Source of the DNA: 13-2-20CM-68-14 sp051955535
GTDB lineage: Bacteria > Actinomycetota > Thermoleophilia > Gaiellales > Gaiellaceae
Direction of reading: 5' to 3'
DNA length: 60,243 nucleotides
Assembly: GCA_051955535.1 (NCBI GenBank)
Contig: JBQCGP010000018.1
Location: 1-60,243 of the forward strand
In this document: positions 8,421 through 15,530 of the stretch, piece after piece
How the letters are laid out: each line of letters starts with the position of its first letter
How positions within the stretch are numbered: the stretch's first letter is position 1
Notes under the pieces: model-generated
What the model was told of the DNA's origin: nothing
What the model saw: only the letters and a program-made list of their open reading frames with translations
Databases searched by the model: none
Position numbers and translations under genes: made by a program

Positions 8421-8436
8421 GTTCCTATGGTCCTTC
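8411..8436 (-). promoter_or_regulatory. Inverted repeat spanning the dipZ start codon
   Basis: A perfect 9-bp inverted repeat (GAAGGACCA / TGGTCCTTC) has an 8-nt loop. On the mRNA strand the loop reads TAGGAACG, which holds the only Shine-Dalgarno-like AGGA, and the G of the GTG start; the rest of the start codon is in the stem. The hairpin could limit dipZ translation or be the end of the helicase message. Confidence 0.45.
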
Positions 8437-8450
8437 GTGGGAAGCGGGCG

Positions 8451-11033
8451 TTACGGTTCTTCGGTCGCGGGCTCCGCGACGGGCGCGGGGGCCTCGGCAG
8501 GAGCCGCCGCGCCGTCCTCAGAGGCCTCAGTCTGCTCCTGCGGCTGCCCGTTCTGCGTCTGTTGCTGCTGGGCTGCCTTCTTCTTGCGGCGCCTGCGCCG
8601 CCGCCGTGAGCGGCCGCTCGGCTGCTTGGGCGCCGGCAGGTTGTCGGCCAGCGCGTGGGCGACTGCCGGCAACGTCCCGAGCTGCTCGCGCGCCGCGTCG
8701 ATCAGCTGGTTCGCACGAGGGGTGTAGCCCTCGGCCGAGGCGAGTAGCGCCACTCCGACCTCGAGCGGCTGCTGGCGTGCGGCATTGACGAGCTTCGCCG
8801 CGTTCTCCTCGTGCCGGTGCCCGCGCGAGTTGGCGAGCGCACCCAGGAGCCGCTTCGCCTCCGGGAACTCCGCGCTCGCGCGGCGGTCCTGCACCTTTCG
8901 GGTTGCGCGCGCTAGCCGCCAGATCCAGCGTGAGAGGATCTGGTCGGGCGCGTCCGCCTTTGCTTCGCCGATCGCCCGCAGAAGGGTGCGGACGCCCTGG
9001 ATGCGGTCCTTGTCCCAGGTCGGCGCCTGGGTCACGAGCGTGACGAGGTCGTCGAAGTCGGCGCGTTCGACGGTCATTGAGGCGCGGTCGGCGAGCGCGG
9101 TCATCCGCAGGCGCCGGTTCGGGTTCTCCGCCGCGCAAGTGGCGAGGAAGGTTTCCAGCGCGCCCCGGGAGGCACTGCTTTCCGTGAACTTCTTCGCGAA
9201 CTCGACGCGCTCGTCGTAGCGGACGTTGCGCCCCGCGATCGTCGCCCAGTAGCGCTGCTCGTCCTCGTCGAGGTAGCGCGGATCGACCCGCTGCCACTCG
9301 CGCGTGATCACGCCGAGCCGACGCTTGACGTCCGCCGTCACCGGAACCAACCACGGGACCGGCGAGAGCTTCCTTCGCGAGCGCCGCTGCTGTCGCCGCC
9401 GCGGCGCCGGCGTCACGCGGGCGCCCTCGCGGTAGAAGTCCGAGTCGAGCAGGCTGTGCAGCGAGACGACGCGCTCGTTGTGCGTTGCCGCCTTCGGGAC
9501 GAAGTCGACGACGATGCCTGCCTCCTTGCGCGGGTGCATGCGCATGATCCGGCCGATTCGCTGCTGGTAGACGCGCTTGCTCGCCGTCGGCGCGAGATGC
9601 ATGCAGACGGTCGCGCGCGGTGAGTTCCAACCTTCGGCGAGCAGCATCGCGTTGATGAGAACGTCGATCTCGCCGCGCTCGTAGGCGGCGAGGATCTCGG
9701 CGAGCTTGACCGGCGGGGTGCGGCCGCTGACGGCCTCGGCCTTCAGGCCTGCCGCCCGGAACTCCTTCGCAAGGTTGTAGGCATGGTCGACGCCTGCGGC
9801 GTAGACGATCCCGGGCGTCGAGTCGAAGCGGTCGCGGTAGAGGCTGGCGGCCGCCTGGTTCAGGGCCTGGTGGTCGAGGGCGGCGGCCAAGGCGCGCTCC
9901 TCGAAATCGCCGCCGACGATCGGCACCGTGTGGATCGCCGCCGCGGGCGGTACGCGGAGCGAGCGCAGCGGTGCGATCAGTCCGCGACGCGCTGCATCCC
10001 CGAGCGGGAGGTCGTCGACCGAGGCGGGGAAGACGTCCGAGACCTGCTTCGCGATCAGCTGCTCGGTCGCGGTCATGCCGATGTAGATCGGGTTCGTGAA
10101 GCTGCGGATCGCCGTGCTCGTCTTCTCGCCGAGCGCCGTGTGCGCCTCGTCGGCGATCACGAGGTGGTACGCGTCCGGGTCGAGGTCGCCCCAGTGGCGG
10201 GCGAACCAGGCGTAAGTCTGGATGGTAAGCGGATTGCGGCGTGTGTGACTAGGAGGCGTATGCCTATCGATGGCGTCGACGATCCGGTCGCCGTAGCCCT
10301 CGGTCGTGAGGTCGCGGTTGAACTGCGAGACGAGCAGGCGCCGGTGGGTGAGGATCAGAACGCCGAGGGAGCGCGCCGCCTCGACGAACCCGGCCGCGGC
10401 AATCGTCTTGCCCGACGCCGTCGGATGGCGGAAGCGGAAGCGGCGAACCGCGCCCGGATCCTCTTCCGGCGAGAGAGGCAGCTCGTCGGCGTCGCCGTCG
10501 GCGGAGGGGACTTCGAGCTCGTCCTCCTCGTCCTCCTCGGCCTCGACGTACGCGCCGTTCCCGTTCCCGTTCGTAGGCTCGGGAGCCTCCTGCGCTGCCG
10601 CGATCAGCTCCGTGAGCATTCCGGCGAGCGCGTCGATCTGATGGCGGCGGAGCTCCGTGCCGGAGGCGAGGCGGGGCGGGCGGTCGGTGAGCACGCGCTC
10701 GAGACCGAGCATCAGCGCATAGCGGCGCTTCCATTCGTATGAGGGCGCCTTCAGTCCCGCGTCCATCTCGGCGACCGCGTCGTCGAGCGCGAGCCGGCGC
10801 GCGGTGCCCGGCGCCAGTACTACGGCAGGGTCTTCATCGGCCCGGAGAAATGGCTCTCCGGCCCAGTCTTGCGCGCGGGCGGCGGTCTCGCTGAGGCCGT
10901 TTGCCGCCTTCGGCGCTAGCGTCGGCTGCTCGGTCGTCTCTTGCATCGACGCAGCACGGTTCCCGTGCTGCAACTTCGTAATGGGAAGCGAGCCCGCGTG
11001 GAAACCCCTGGCGAGCTTCGCTGCACGCAGCAT
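8451..11033 (-). CDS. DEAH-type superfamily 2 helicase with acidic insertion and basic tail
   Basis: 860 residues. The core has a Q-motif-like RRHQIDALAG, Walker A HPTASGKT, the DEAH box in IADEAHTAL, motif III IGMTATEQ, and the C-terminal helicase motifs EGWNSPRA and QQRIGRIMR. It belongs to the ResIII/UvrB-like group that translocates on or unwinds duplex nucleic acid. About 50 acidic and Asn/Gly-rich residues separate the Q-like motif from Walker A, which is unusual. The C-terminus is a run of Arg/Lys followed by Gln/Ala/Glu-rich disorder. The start is uncertain: ATG at 10946 is the other candidate, placing hairpin 10951-10971 in the leader. Confidence 0.85.
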   Translation of the reverse strand: MLRAAKLARGFHAGSLPITKLQHGNRAASMQETTEQPTLAPKAANGLSETAARAQDWAGEPFLRADEDPAVVLAPGTARRLALDDAVAEMDAGLKAPSYEWKRRYALMLGLERVLTDRPPRLASGTELRRHQIDALAGMLTELIAAAQEAPEPTNGNGNGAYVEAEEDEEDELEVPSADGDADELPLSPEEDPGAVRRFRFRHPTASGKTIAAAGFVEAARSLGVLILTHRRLLVSQFNRDLTTEGYGDRIVDAIDRHTPPSHTRRNPLTIQTYAWFARHWGDLDPDAYHLVIADEAHTALGEKTSTAIRSFTNPIYIGMTATEQLIAKQVSDVFPASVDDLPLGDAARRGLIAPLRSLRVPPAAAIHTVPIVGGDFEERALAAALDHQALNQAAASLYRDRFDSTPGIVYAAGVDHAYNLAKEFRAAGLKAEAVSGRTPPVKLAEILAAYERGEIDVLINAMLLAEGWNSPRATVCMHLAPTASKRVYQQRIGRIMRMHPRKEAGIVVDFVPKAATHNERVVSLHSLLDSDFYREGARVTPAPRRRQQRRSRRKLSPVPWLVPVTADVKRRLGVITREWQRVDPRYLDEDEQRYWATIAGRNVRYDERVEFAKKFTESSASRGALETFLATCAAENPNRRLRMTALADRASMTVERADFDDLVTLVTQAPTWDKDRIQGVRTLLRAIGEAKADAPDQILSRWIWRLARATRKVQDRRASAEFPEAKRLLGALANSRGHRHEENAAKLVNAARQQPLEVGVALLASAEGYTPRANQLIDAAREQLGTLPAVAHALADNLPAPKQPSGRSRRRRRRRKKKAAQQQQTQNGQPQEQTEASEDGAAAPAEAPAPVAEPATEEP
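10951..10971 (-). repeat. Perfect 9-bp hairpin near the helicase start
   Basis: Arms GCAGCACGG and CCGTGCTGC flank a 3-nt loop. The hairpin lies 5 nt upstream of the internal ATG at 10946 of the helicase gene. If translation begins there, the hairpin is in the 5' leader; otherwise it is coding. Confidence 0.5.
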
Positions 11034-11064
11034 ACCCAATCTAGGGCGTTCTAAGCGAGTCGGC

Positions 11065-11667
11065 CTAAATCGGCGTGCCTGATCCGCCCAGTCCGCCGAA
11101 GATGGCGAAGGGGTTCTGGGGGAGTGTCTCGTAGACAAGCTCGCCGCTCGCCTCGGCCTCGCCGTGGAGCCGCCTCGCGAGCTCGTGCGCCTCCTCCTCG
11201 GACGACGCTCCGACGAGCACATAGGTATGCCGGCGAAGAACGCCATAGCCCTCCCCCTTGAGCCGGCGGGCGAGCTCTTCGGCCTCGTGCGGGGAGCCGG
11301 CTTCGACTCGCACCTCCCAGGGCGCATGCCCGTGCTCGAGGACCTCCTGCTCCGGCTCGAACTCGTCGGGCGGCTCGTCGTCCCAGCGGTCCTCGTCGGC
11401 GAGCCAGTGCTCGATCGGGCCGAGCCGCGCCTCGGCGGGCTCTTCGCGCAGCTCCGCGTCGACGATCGTGCGCGCAGTCTCGGCCTCGGCCCGCGAGCCT
11501 GCGTAGACGAAAATCGTCTCGTCGTCGCGCGAGACGGCGAGGCGCCGGCCTTCCAGCTCCTCGGCGAGCTTGCGGGCCTCCGAGCCGAGGTCGAGCCCGA
11601 GCCGCTCGAGCAGGCCCTCGGCGTGCTCTTCCTCGACGTCGATCCGGATGCGCCAGTCGTCTCTCAC
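11065..11667 (-). CDS. Conserved hypothetical protein with two related alpha-beta halves
   Basis: 200 residues, strongly acidic, with no signal peptide or membrane segment. Two stretches look related: the N-terminal RIRIDVEEEHAEGLLERL and the later EVRVEAGSPHEAEELARRL, each followed by a strand (TIFVYAGS, TYVLVGAS) and a helix rich in Glu/Ala. This suggests two ferredoxin-like or SPOR-like repeats. The C-terminus has the Gly-rich FGGLGGSG. It starts at GTG with a GAGAAT hexamer 6 nt upstream, and it lies just upstream of the helicase gene on the same strand, with 31 nt between them. I do not recognise its function. Confidence 0.7.
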   Translation of the reverse strand: MRDDWRIRIDVEEEHAEGLLERLGLDLGSEARKLAEELEGRRLAVSRDDETIFVYAGSRAEAETARTIVDAELREEPAEARLGPIEHWLADEDRWDDEPPDEFEPEQEVLEHGHAPWEVRVEAGSPHEAEELARRLKGEGYGVLRRHTYVLVGASSEEEAHELARRLHGEAEASGELVYETLPQNPFAIFGGLGGSGTPI

Positions 11668-11818
11668 GGGGCCATTCTCGCCAAGGCAGTGCGGACACCG
11701 TCGACGAAGTAGACCTCGCGGAGCTCGGCCATCAGGCCAAGGCTACAGTCACGCTTTCGGCACGAACCCGTCACCCACGCATGTGCCGAACCTCGATACG
11801 CTCGCCGAGGGGAGGAGG

Positions 11819-12514
11819 ATGGCTGTACCTGACCAACGACTCAGCACCGCGGCCGGGGACTGGGAGTCGCACCTCGAGCGCGAGGAAGCGCGCTACGAAG
11901 ACGGCGAGCGTCGCCTCCCCGACGCCGATGACGCCGACGCACGCCAGCGTCAGCTGACGCGGCTCGGGAACGCGTCCGCCGGTGCCGGCTTGGCCTTGCT
12001 GATGCTCGGCCGGCATGACGAAGCCGCCGCCGCACTCACCCGTGCTGCCGAGCGCTACCGCAAGAGCTTCGCCGACTCGCCGCCCGACAGCTGGGGTCGG
12101 CCGATCGGCGCAGTCAAGGCGCGCATCCTCGCGGAAGACTGGGACGGCGCGGCCGCCGATGCGCAGTGGGCGCTCGACGCGGGCGCGCCGACCGCCGCAT
12201 CGCCGATCGGCCGCTATTCCGCGGCACTCGCCTCACTCGTGCTCGGCGACTACGAACAGGCGCGGTTCCACGCGGATGAGATCCGAACCCACGACGGCTT
12301 TCCTCCCGACGTCGGCGACGCGCTCGCTTTCATCGCGGCGCACGACGTCGTCGGCTACACGATCGCCGTCGAGAGCGTGCTCGAGTCGTTCGAGAAGCGC
12401 GAGGAGTACCTCGAAGAAATCCCGGTCGCTGACACGGTGCTCGTGCTGCAGGCACTGGCCGCCCGGCGAGGGATCGCCGCCGAGCTCAGCTCGCCACTCT
12501 TGCCTCAGGGCTAG
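11819..12514 (+). CDS. Conserved hypothetical protein, TPR-like helical
   Basis: 231 residues, cytosolic, almost entirely helical by composition. Motifs include GLALLMLGRHDEAAAALTRAAERYR, which reads like a TPR helix pair, then SWGRPIGAVKARIL, IGRYSAALASLVLGDYEQAR and VADTVLVLQALAARRG. The ATG at 11819 follows a strong GGGGAGGAGG site that overlaps it, so an internal or downstream start is possible but the reading frame is secure. It ends 6 nt before the convergent ArsR-type gene. The function is not recognised; TPR-like proteins usually bind partner proteins. Confidence 0.75.
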   Translation: MAVPDQRLSTAAGDWESHLEREEARYEDGERRLPDADDADARQRQLTRLGNASAGAGLALLMLGRHDEAAAALTRAAERYRKSFADSPPDSWGRPIGAVKARILAEDWDGAAADAQWALDAGAPTAASPIGRYSAALASLVLGDYEQARFHADEIRTHDGFPPDVGDALAFIAAHDVVGYTIAVESVLESFEKREEYLEEIPVADTVLVLQALAARRGIAAELSSPLLPQG

Positions 12515-12520
12515 CGCTCG

Positions 12521-13063
12521 TCACCGTTCGCCCGTCGGCAAGGGGTGCATGAACGCGGTGATCACCAGCGGCTCGGCGTCGTCGGTCTCCTCGTCACGCA
12601 CCTGCTCGGCGATCTCCTCGATCAGCCGCAGCGCGCGCTCGGCGGGGATCCGCACCGTCGTCTGCGTGATCCGAAACGTCCCCGACGTGCCGAACTGGGC
12701 CCACGCTCGCTGGAGATCGTCGAGCATCGTCGCCCGCACGTCCGTGCCCAAGCCGGACGAGACGAGTTCCGGCGCCACCCGTACCGTCCGCGCCACTGCG
12801 CGATAGGGCTTCTCCCTGCCCCTGCCGCCGTCGGCGAGGTCGATCAACCCGGCCCGCAGCAGCATCCGAACGTGAAAATGGAGATGACCGGGATCGACGC
12901 CGAGACGTTGCGCGAGCTCCCGGTTCGTCAGCGATCCCTCCTCGCTCTGGCCCAGCATCTCGAGGACGCGGAGCCGCAACGGGTGCCCGAGTGCTTTCAG
13001 CTGTTCGGGTCGGTCGATCGTGAAGACATCGAGCAGCGGCGGCTGCAGCCCGGAAGATGGCAC
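12521..13063 (-). CDS. ArsR-type winged-helix transcriptional regulator
   Basis: 180 residues. The N-terminal winged helix (about 17-95) carries KALGHPLRLRVLEML, the helix-turn-helix SLTNRELAQRLGVDPGHLHFHVRMLLRAGLI and the wing DGGRGREKPYRA. The C-terminal half is helical and lacks a recognisable metal site or cysteine cluster, so it probably senses something other than arsenic or heavy metals. It starts with GTG 4 nt after a perfect 12-bp palindrome inside its own promoter, a layout expected for autorepression. Its targets beyond itself are not evident from the neighbours. Confidence 0.85.
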   Translation of the reverse strand: MPSSGLQPPLLDVFTIDRPEQLKALGHPLRLRVLEMLGQSEEGSLTNRELAQRLGVDPGHLHFHVRMLLRAGLIDLADGGRGREKPYRAVARTVRVAPELVSSGLGTDVRATMLDDLQRAWAQFGTSGTFRITQTTVRIPAERALRLIEEIAEQVRDEETDDAEPLVITAFMHPLPTGER

Positions 13064-13067
13064 GCCG

Positions 13068-13099
13068 CGTATATATACGAAAATGGCTTCCGTTGTCTA
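13068..13099 (-). promoter_or_regulatory. Promoter with palindromic operator for the ArsR-type regulator
   Basis: On the minus strand TAGACA (13099-13094) is followed after 16 nt by TATATA (13077-13072). The -10 region is buried in the perfect palindrome CGTATATATACG (13068-13079), 4 nt before the GTG. Repressor binding here would block RNA polymerase directly. The -35 overlaps the pgl stop codon. Confidence 0.6.
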
Positions 13100-13789
13100 G
13101 TCGCGCAACCGGGAAGCCGCATCCCGATCGAGAACTGCACGGGTCTCGCCGCAGTCCGAGCGGATCATGCTGCCTGGCGCGGCGGGGACCGGCGGTCCCG
13201 CCAGAACACGCTCGACGGCTTCGGCCTTTTCGGCGCCGGTGACCAGGAAGACGATCCGGCGGGCACTCCGCAGCGCGGGCGGCGTGAGGGTCACCCGCTC
13301 GACGTACGGTTCGAGCGTGGGCTCGGCCGTGATCACGAGCCGCTCCGTCTCGTCGAGTCCAGGGGCGTCGGGGAACAACGACGCGATGTGGCCGTCGGGG
13401 CCGAGCCCGAGGAGGACGAGGTCGAGCGTCATCCCTCGCAGCTCGCGGTCGTAGTCGGCGGCGGCCTCTGCGGGCTCGTCCTCGCCCCGGATCCGGTGAA
13501 TACGGCCTGGCTGACTCTCGAGCTTGTCCAGCAGCGTCCGCTGGGCGAGGCCGAAGTTCGAGCGCTCGTCCTCGGGCGGCACGCAACGCTCGTCGCCCCA
13601 CCAGACCCCCGCGTCGCTCCATTCGGGCTCGAGCTCCGCCGCGAGCTCGTAGGCTCGGGCCGGCGTCGAGCCGCCCGTAAGCGCGATCTCCTGCGAGAGG
13701 CGCGCGGCCTCGGCGAGGAGCTCGGCGACGCGCCGGGCGGCGGCCTCGGCGTCGTCCAGGACCTCGATCTCGACGTCCCGACCTCTCAC
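13097..13789 (-). CDS. pgl: 6-phosphogluconolactonase
   Basis: Hydrolyses 6-phosphoglucono-delta-lactone in the oxidative pentose phosphate pathway. The 230-residue protein is of DevB/Pgl type: ALTGGSTPARAYE (phosphate loop), WWGDERCVPPEDERSN, and LLGLGPDGHIASLFP with the catalytic His. The GTG start overlaps the TGA of an 11-codon mini-ORF as GTGA, so translation is probably coupled to ribosomes arriving from that mini-ORF. It follows proC on the same strand. No zwf or gnd is present here. Confidence 0.9.
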   Translation of the reverse strand: MRGRDVEIEVLDDAEAAARRVAELLAEAARLSQEIALTGGSTPARAYELAAELEPEWSDAGVWWGDERCVPPEDERSNFGLAQRTLLDKLESQPGRIHRIRGEDEPAEAAADYDRELRGMTLDLVLLGLGPDGHIASLFPDAPGLDETERLVITAEPTLEPYVERVTLTPPALRSARRIVFLVTGAEKAEAVERVLAGPPVPAAPGSMIRSDCGETRAVLDRDAASRLRD

Positions 13790-13821
13790 GGCGCGCCCGC
13801 GAGCTTACGGGAGCGCTCCAT
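13786..13821 (-). CDS. 11-codon mini-ORF, duplicated ProC tail
   Basis: ATG at 13821 is preceded at 5 nt by a perfect GAGGAGG ribosome site and encodes MERSRKLAGAP. This nearly repeats the ProC C-terminus MERSRELAAGAP. At the DNA level the two segments differ by a few third-base changes, one E-to-K codon and one missing codon. The TGA overlaps the pgl GTG by GTGA. It looks like a duplicated gene-end fragment that now works as a coupling leader for pgl. Confidence 0.55.
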   Translation of the reverse strand: MERSRKLAGAP

Positions 13822-13841
13822 CGAGGCCTCCTCGGCGCGGC

Positions 13842-14666
13842 TCACGGCGCGCCGGCCGCGAGCTCACGCGAGCGTTCCATCGCCGCCTGAATCGCGTTCA
13901 GGAACGCGGCGCGGACGCCGGCCTGTTCGAGCTCACGAACGGCGCGGATCGTCGTGCCTCCCGGCGACGTGACGCGTTCGCGCAGCTCGACCGGGTGCAT
14001 CTCGCGGTCGCGAAGCAGCTTCGCGGTCCCGAACATCGTCTGGATGACCAGTTGGGTCGACACGTCGCGCCCCAGCCCGAGCAGGATGCCGGCCTCGATC
14101 ATCGCTTCCGAGAGCAACGCGAAGTAGGCCGGGCCGGAGCCGGAGACCGCCGTAACCGCATCCATGTACGGCTCCGGGACGCGCACGACGCCGCCGAGAT
14201 GCGCAAGAGCCTCCTCGGCTAGAGCGAGGTGCGCCTCATCGGCGTGAGCGCCCGCGCACATCCCGGCAATTCCCTCGTGGATCGTCGCCGGCGCGTTCGG
14301 CATCGCACGAACGACGGGAACGTCTTTCGCAAGCCGCGCCTCGATCGCGTTCGTCGGGATTGCGGCTGCGACCGACAGCACCGTCTGCTCCGGCGTGACA
14401 ACCGTCGCGATCGCGTCGAGCAGGACCTCGAAGTCCTGTGGCTTGACCGCGATCACGATCAGCGCCGCTCTTGCGACGGCATCGGCGTTCGAAAGCGTCG
14501 CCTCGACGCCGAGCCTCTCGCGCAGCTCTTCGACCCGCTCCTCGCGCCGCCCGGTCGCAACGATCTCGTCAGGAGTGCGCCAGCCCCCGCTCAGCAGGCC
14601 CGAGATCAGCGCCTCGCCGATCGTGCCGGCGCCAAGCACGGCAACGCGTCGCTCGTCCACAGCCAT
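13842..14666 (-). CDS. proC: Pyrroline-5-carboxylate reductase
   Basis: Catalyses the last step of proline synthesis, reducing pyrroline-5-carboxylate with NAD(P)H. The 274-residue length is typical. The N-terminal Rossmann motif is VLGAGTIGEALISGLL; VIAVKPQ marks the end of the fold, and the dimer/active-site helix contains AVSGSGPAYFALLSEAM and TSPGGTT. ATG start. It heads a leftward group with the mini-ORF and pgl. There is nothing proline-specific among the neighbours, so the grouping may be transcriptional convenience. Confidence 0.93.
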   Translation of the reverse strand: MAVDERRVAVLGAGTIGEALISGLLSGGWRTPDEIVATGRREERVEELRERLGVEATLSNADAVARAALIVIAVKPQDFEVLLDAIATVVTPEQTVLSVAAAIPTNAIEARLAKDVPVVRAMPNAPATIHEGIAGMCAGAHADEAHLALAEEALAHLGGVVRVPEPYMDAVTAVSGSGPAYFALLSEAMIEAGILLGLGRDVSTQLVIQTMFGTAKLLRDREMHPVELRERVTSPGGTTIRAVRELEQAGVRAAFLNAIQAAMERSRELAAGAP

Positions 14667-14675
14667 TGATGGAGT

Positions 14676-15530
14676 CTAGGCTGCGAGACGCTGTGAAATC
14701 GGCAGCGTCCCGTCCTTGAAGCCGGCGAGCATGTACACGCTCGCGAGCCCGGCCCACTCTCCGTACGGTTCCAGCAGCTCTGCGGTCTCCCAGCCTTCCA
14801 CCCAGCGGCCGCGGAGCGTCGCGAGAAGCTTGATCAGGCCAAGGTCGCCGATCAGGCCACGCTCGTAGCGGCCGAGCCCTTCCAGGCAGATCACGCCGAC
14901 CGACCAGGGCCCGATCCGCGATTCACGGAGGAGGCGCGTGGCGGCCGCGTCCGTTGGCACCTCGCGGAGCCGCTCGAGGTCGACCGAGCGGCAGAGCCTG
15001 ACGAGCGCGCTCGCGCGCGGCATGCCGAGGCCGAGCCGCCGCAGTTCGGCGGGTGCGAAGCGGGCGAACGTCGAGGGAGTCGGCGCCGCGTGCAGGCCGT
15101 CGAGCGACGGCGTCCCCTCGCGCACGATCCGGCGCTCGATCTCACGTGCACGTCGCGCCGTGATCAGCTGCCCGCAGAGCGCCCGGAGCACGGCCTGCGT
15201 CACGGTGGAGGACCGCAGTGGCCTCAGACCGCGGAGGCGCCGGATCGTGGCGCCGAGGAATGGGTCGCGTGAGAAGCGCGCCACAAACTCCGAGTGGTCG
15301 TCGTCGAGACCGAGCGTGAAGCGCACGCGCTCGACGGCAGCTTCGCCCTGGGCACGCACGACGACGGCGCCGTCGGGAAGCTGTCGCGCCTCGGCAATCT
15401 CCAGGCCGCCGTCGATCTCATAGGCCGCCCGCAGCACGCCCCGGCGGACGATCCGCGTCGCGTCGCTGCCGAGCCGGGTGGAAAGTCGAAGCGAGTAGGG
15501 GCCGCGCGGCCTGAGCGTGACCTCGATCAA
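14676..15530 (-). CDS. alkA: DNA-3-methyladenine glycosylase II (AlkA-like, HhH-GPD)
   Basis: Excises alkylated bases from DNA. The 284-residue protein has the AlkA layout: an N-terminal beta domain (1-85), then the HhH-GPD core. The helix-hairpin-helix is SRIGPWSVGVI (205-215), and the catalytic aspartate is Asp229 in RGLIGDLGLIKLL. The TTG start overlaps the TGA of the upstream Xre-TPR regulator gene (TTGA, 4 nt), indicating coupled translation. No Ada-type regulator is nearby; the linked Xre-TPR protein is the only candidate regulator. It ends 9 nt from the proC start. Confidence 0.87.
   Translation of the reverse strand: MIEVTLRPRGPYSLRLSTRLGSDATRIVRRGVLRAAYEIDGGLEIAEARQLPDGAVVVRAQGEAAVERVRFTLGLDDDHSEFVARFSRDPFLGATIRRLRGLRPLRSSTVTQAVLRALCGQLITARRAREIERRIVREGTPSLDGLHAAPTPSTFARFAPAELRRLGLGMPRASALVRLCRSVDLERLREVPTDAAATRLLRESRIGPWSVGVICLEGLGRYERGLIGDLGLIKLLATLRGRWVEGWETAELLEPYGEWAGLASVYMLAGFKDGTLPISQRLAA

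Noticed and set aside
12545..13972. Long plus-strand frame (475 codons) over the ArsR-type and pgl genes
   Set aside because: It is antisense to two recognised genes, with Arg/Pro-rich composition and no motif.
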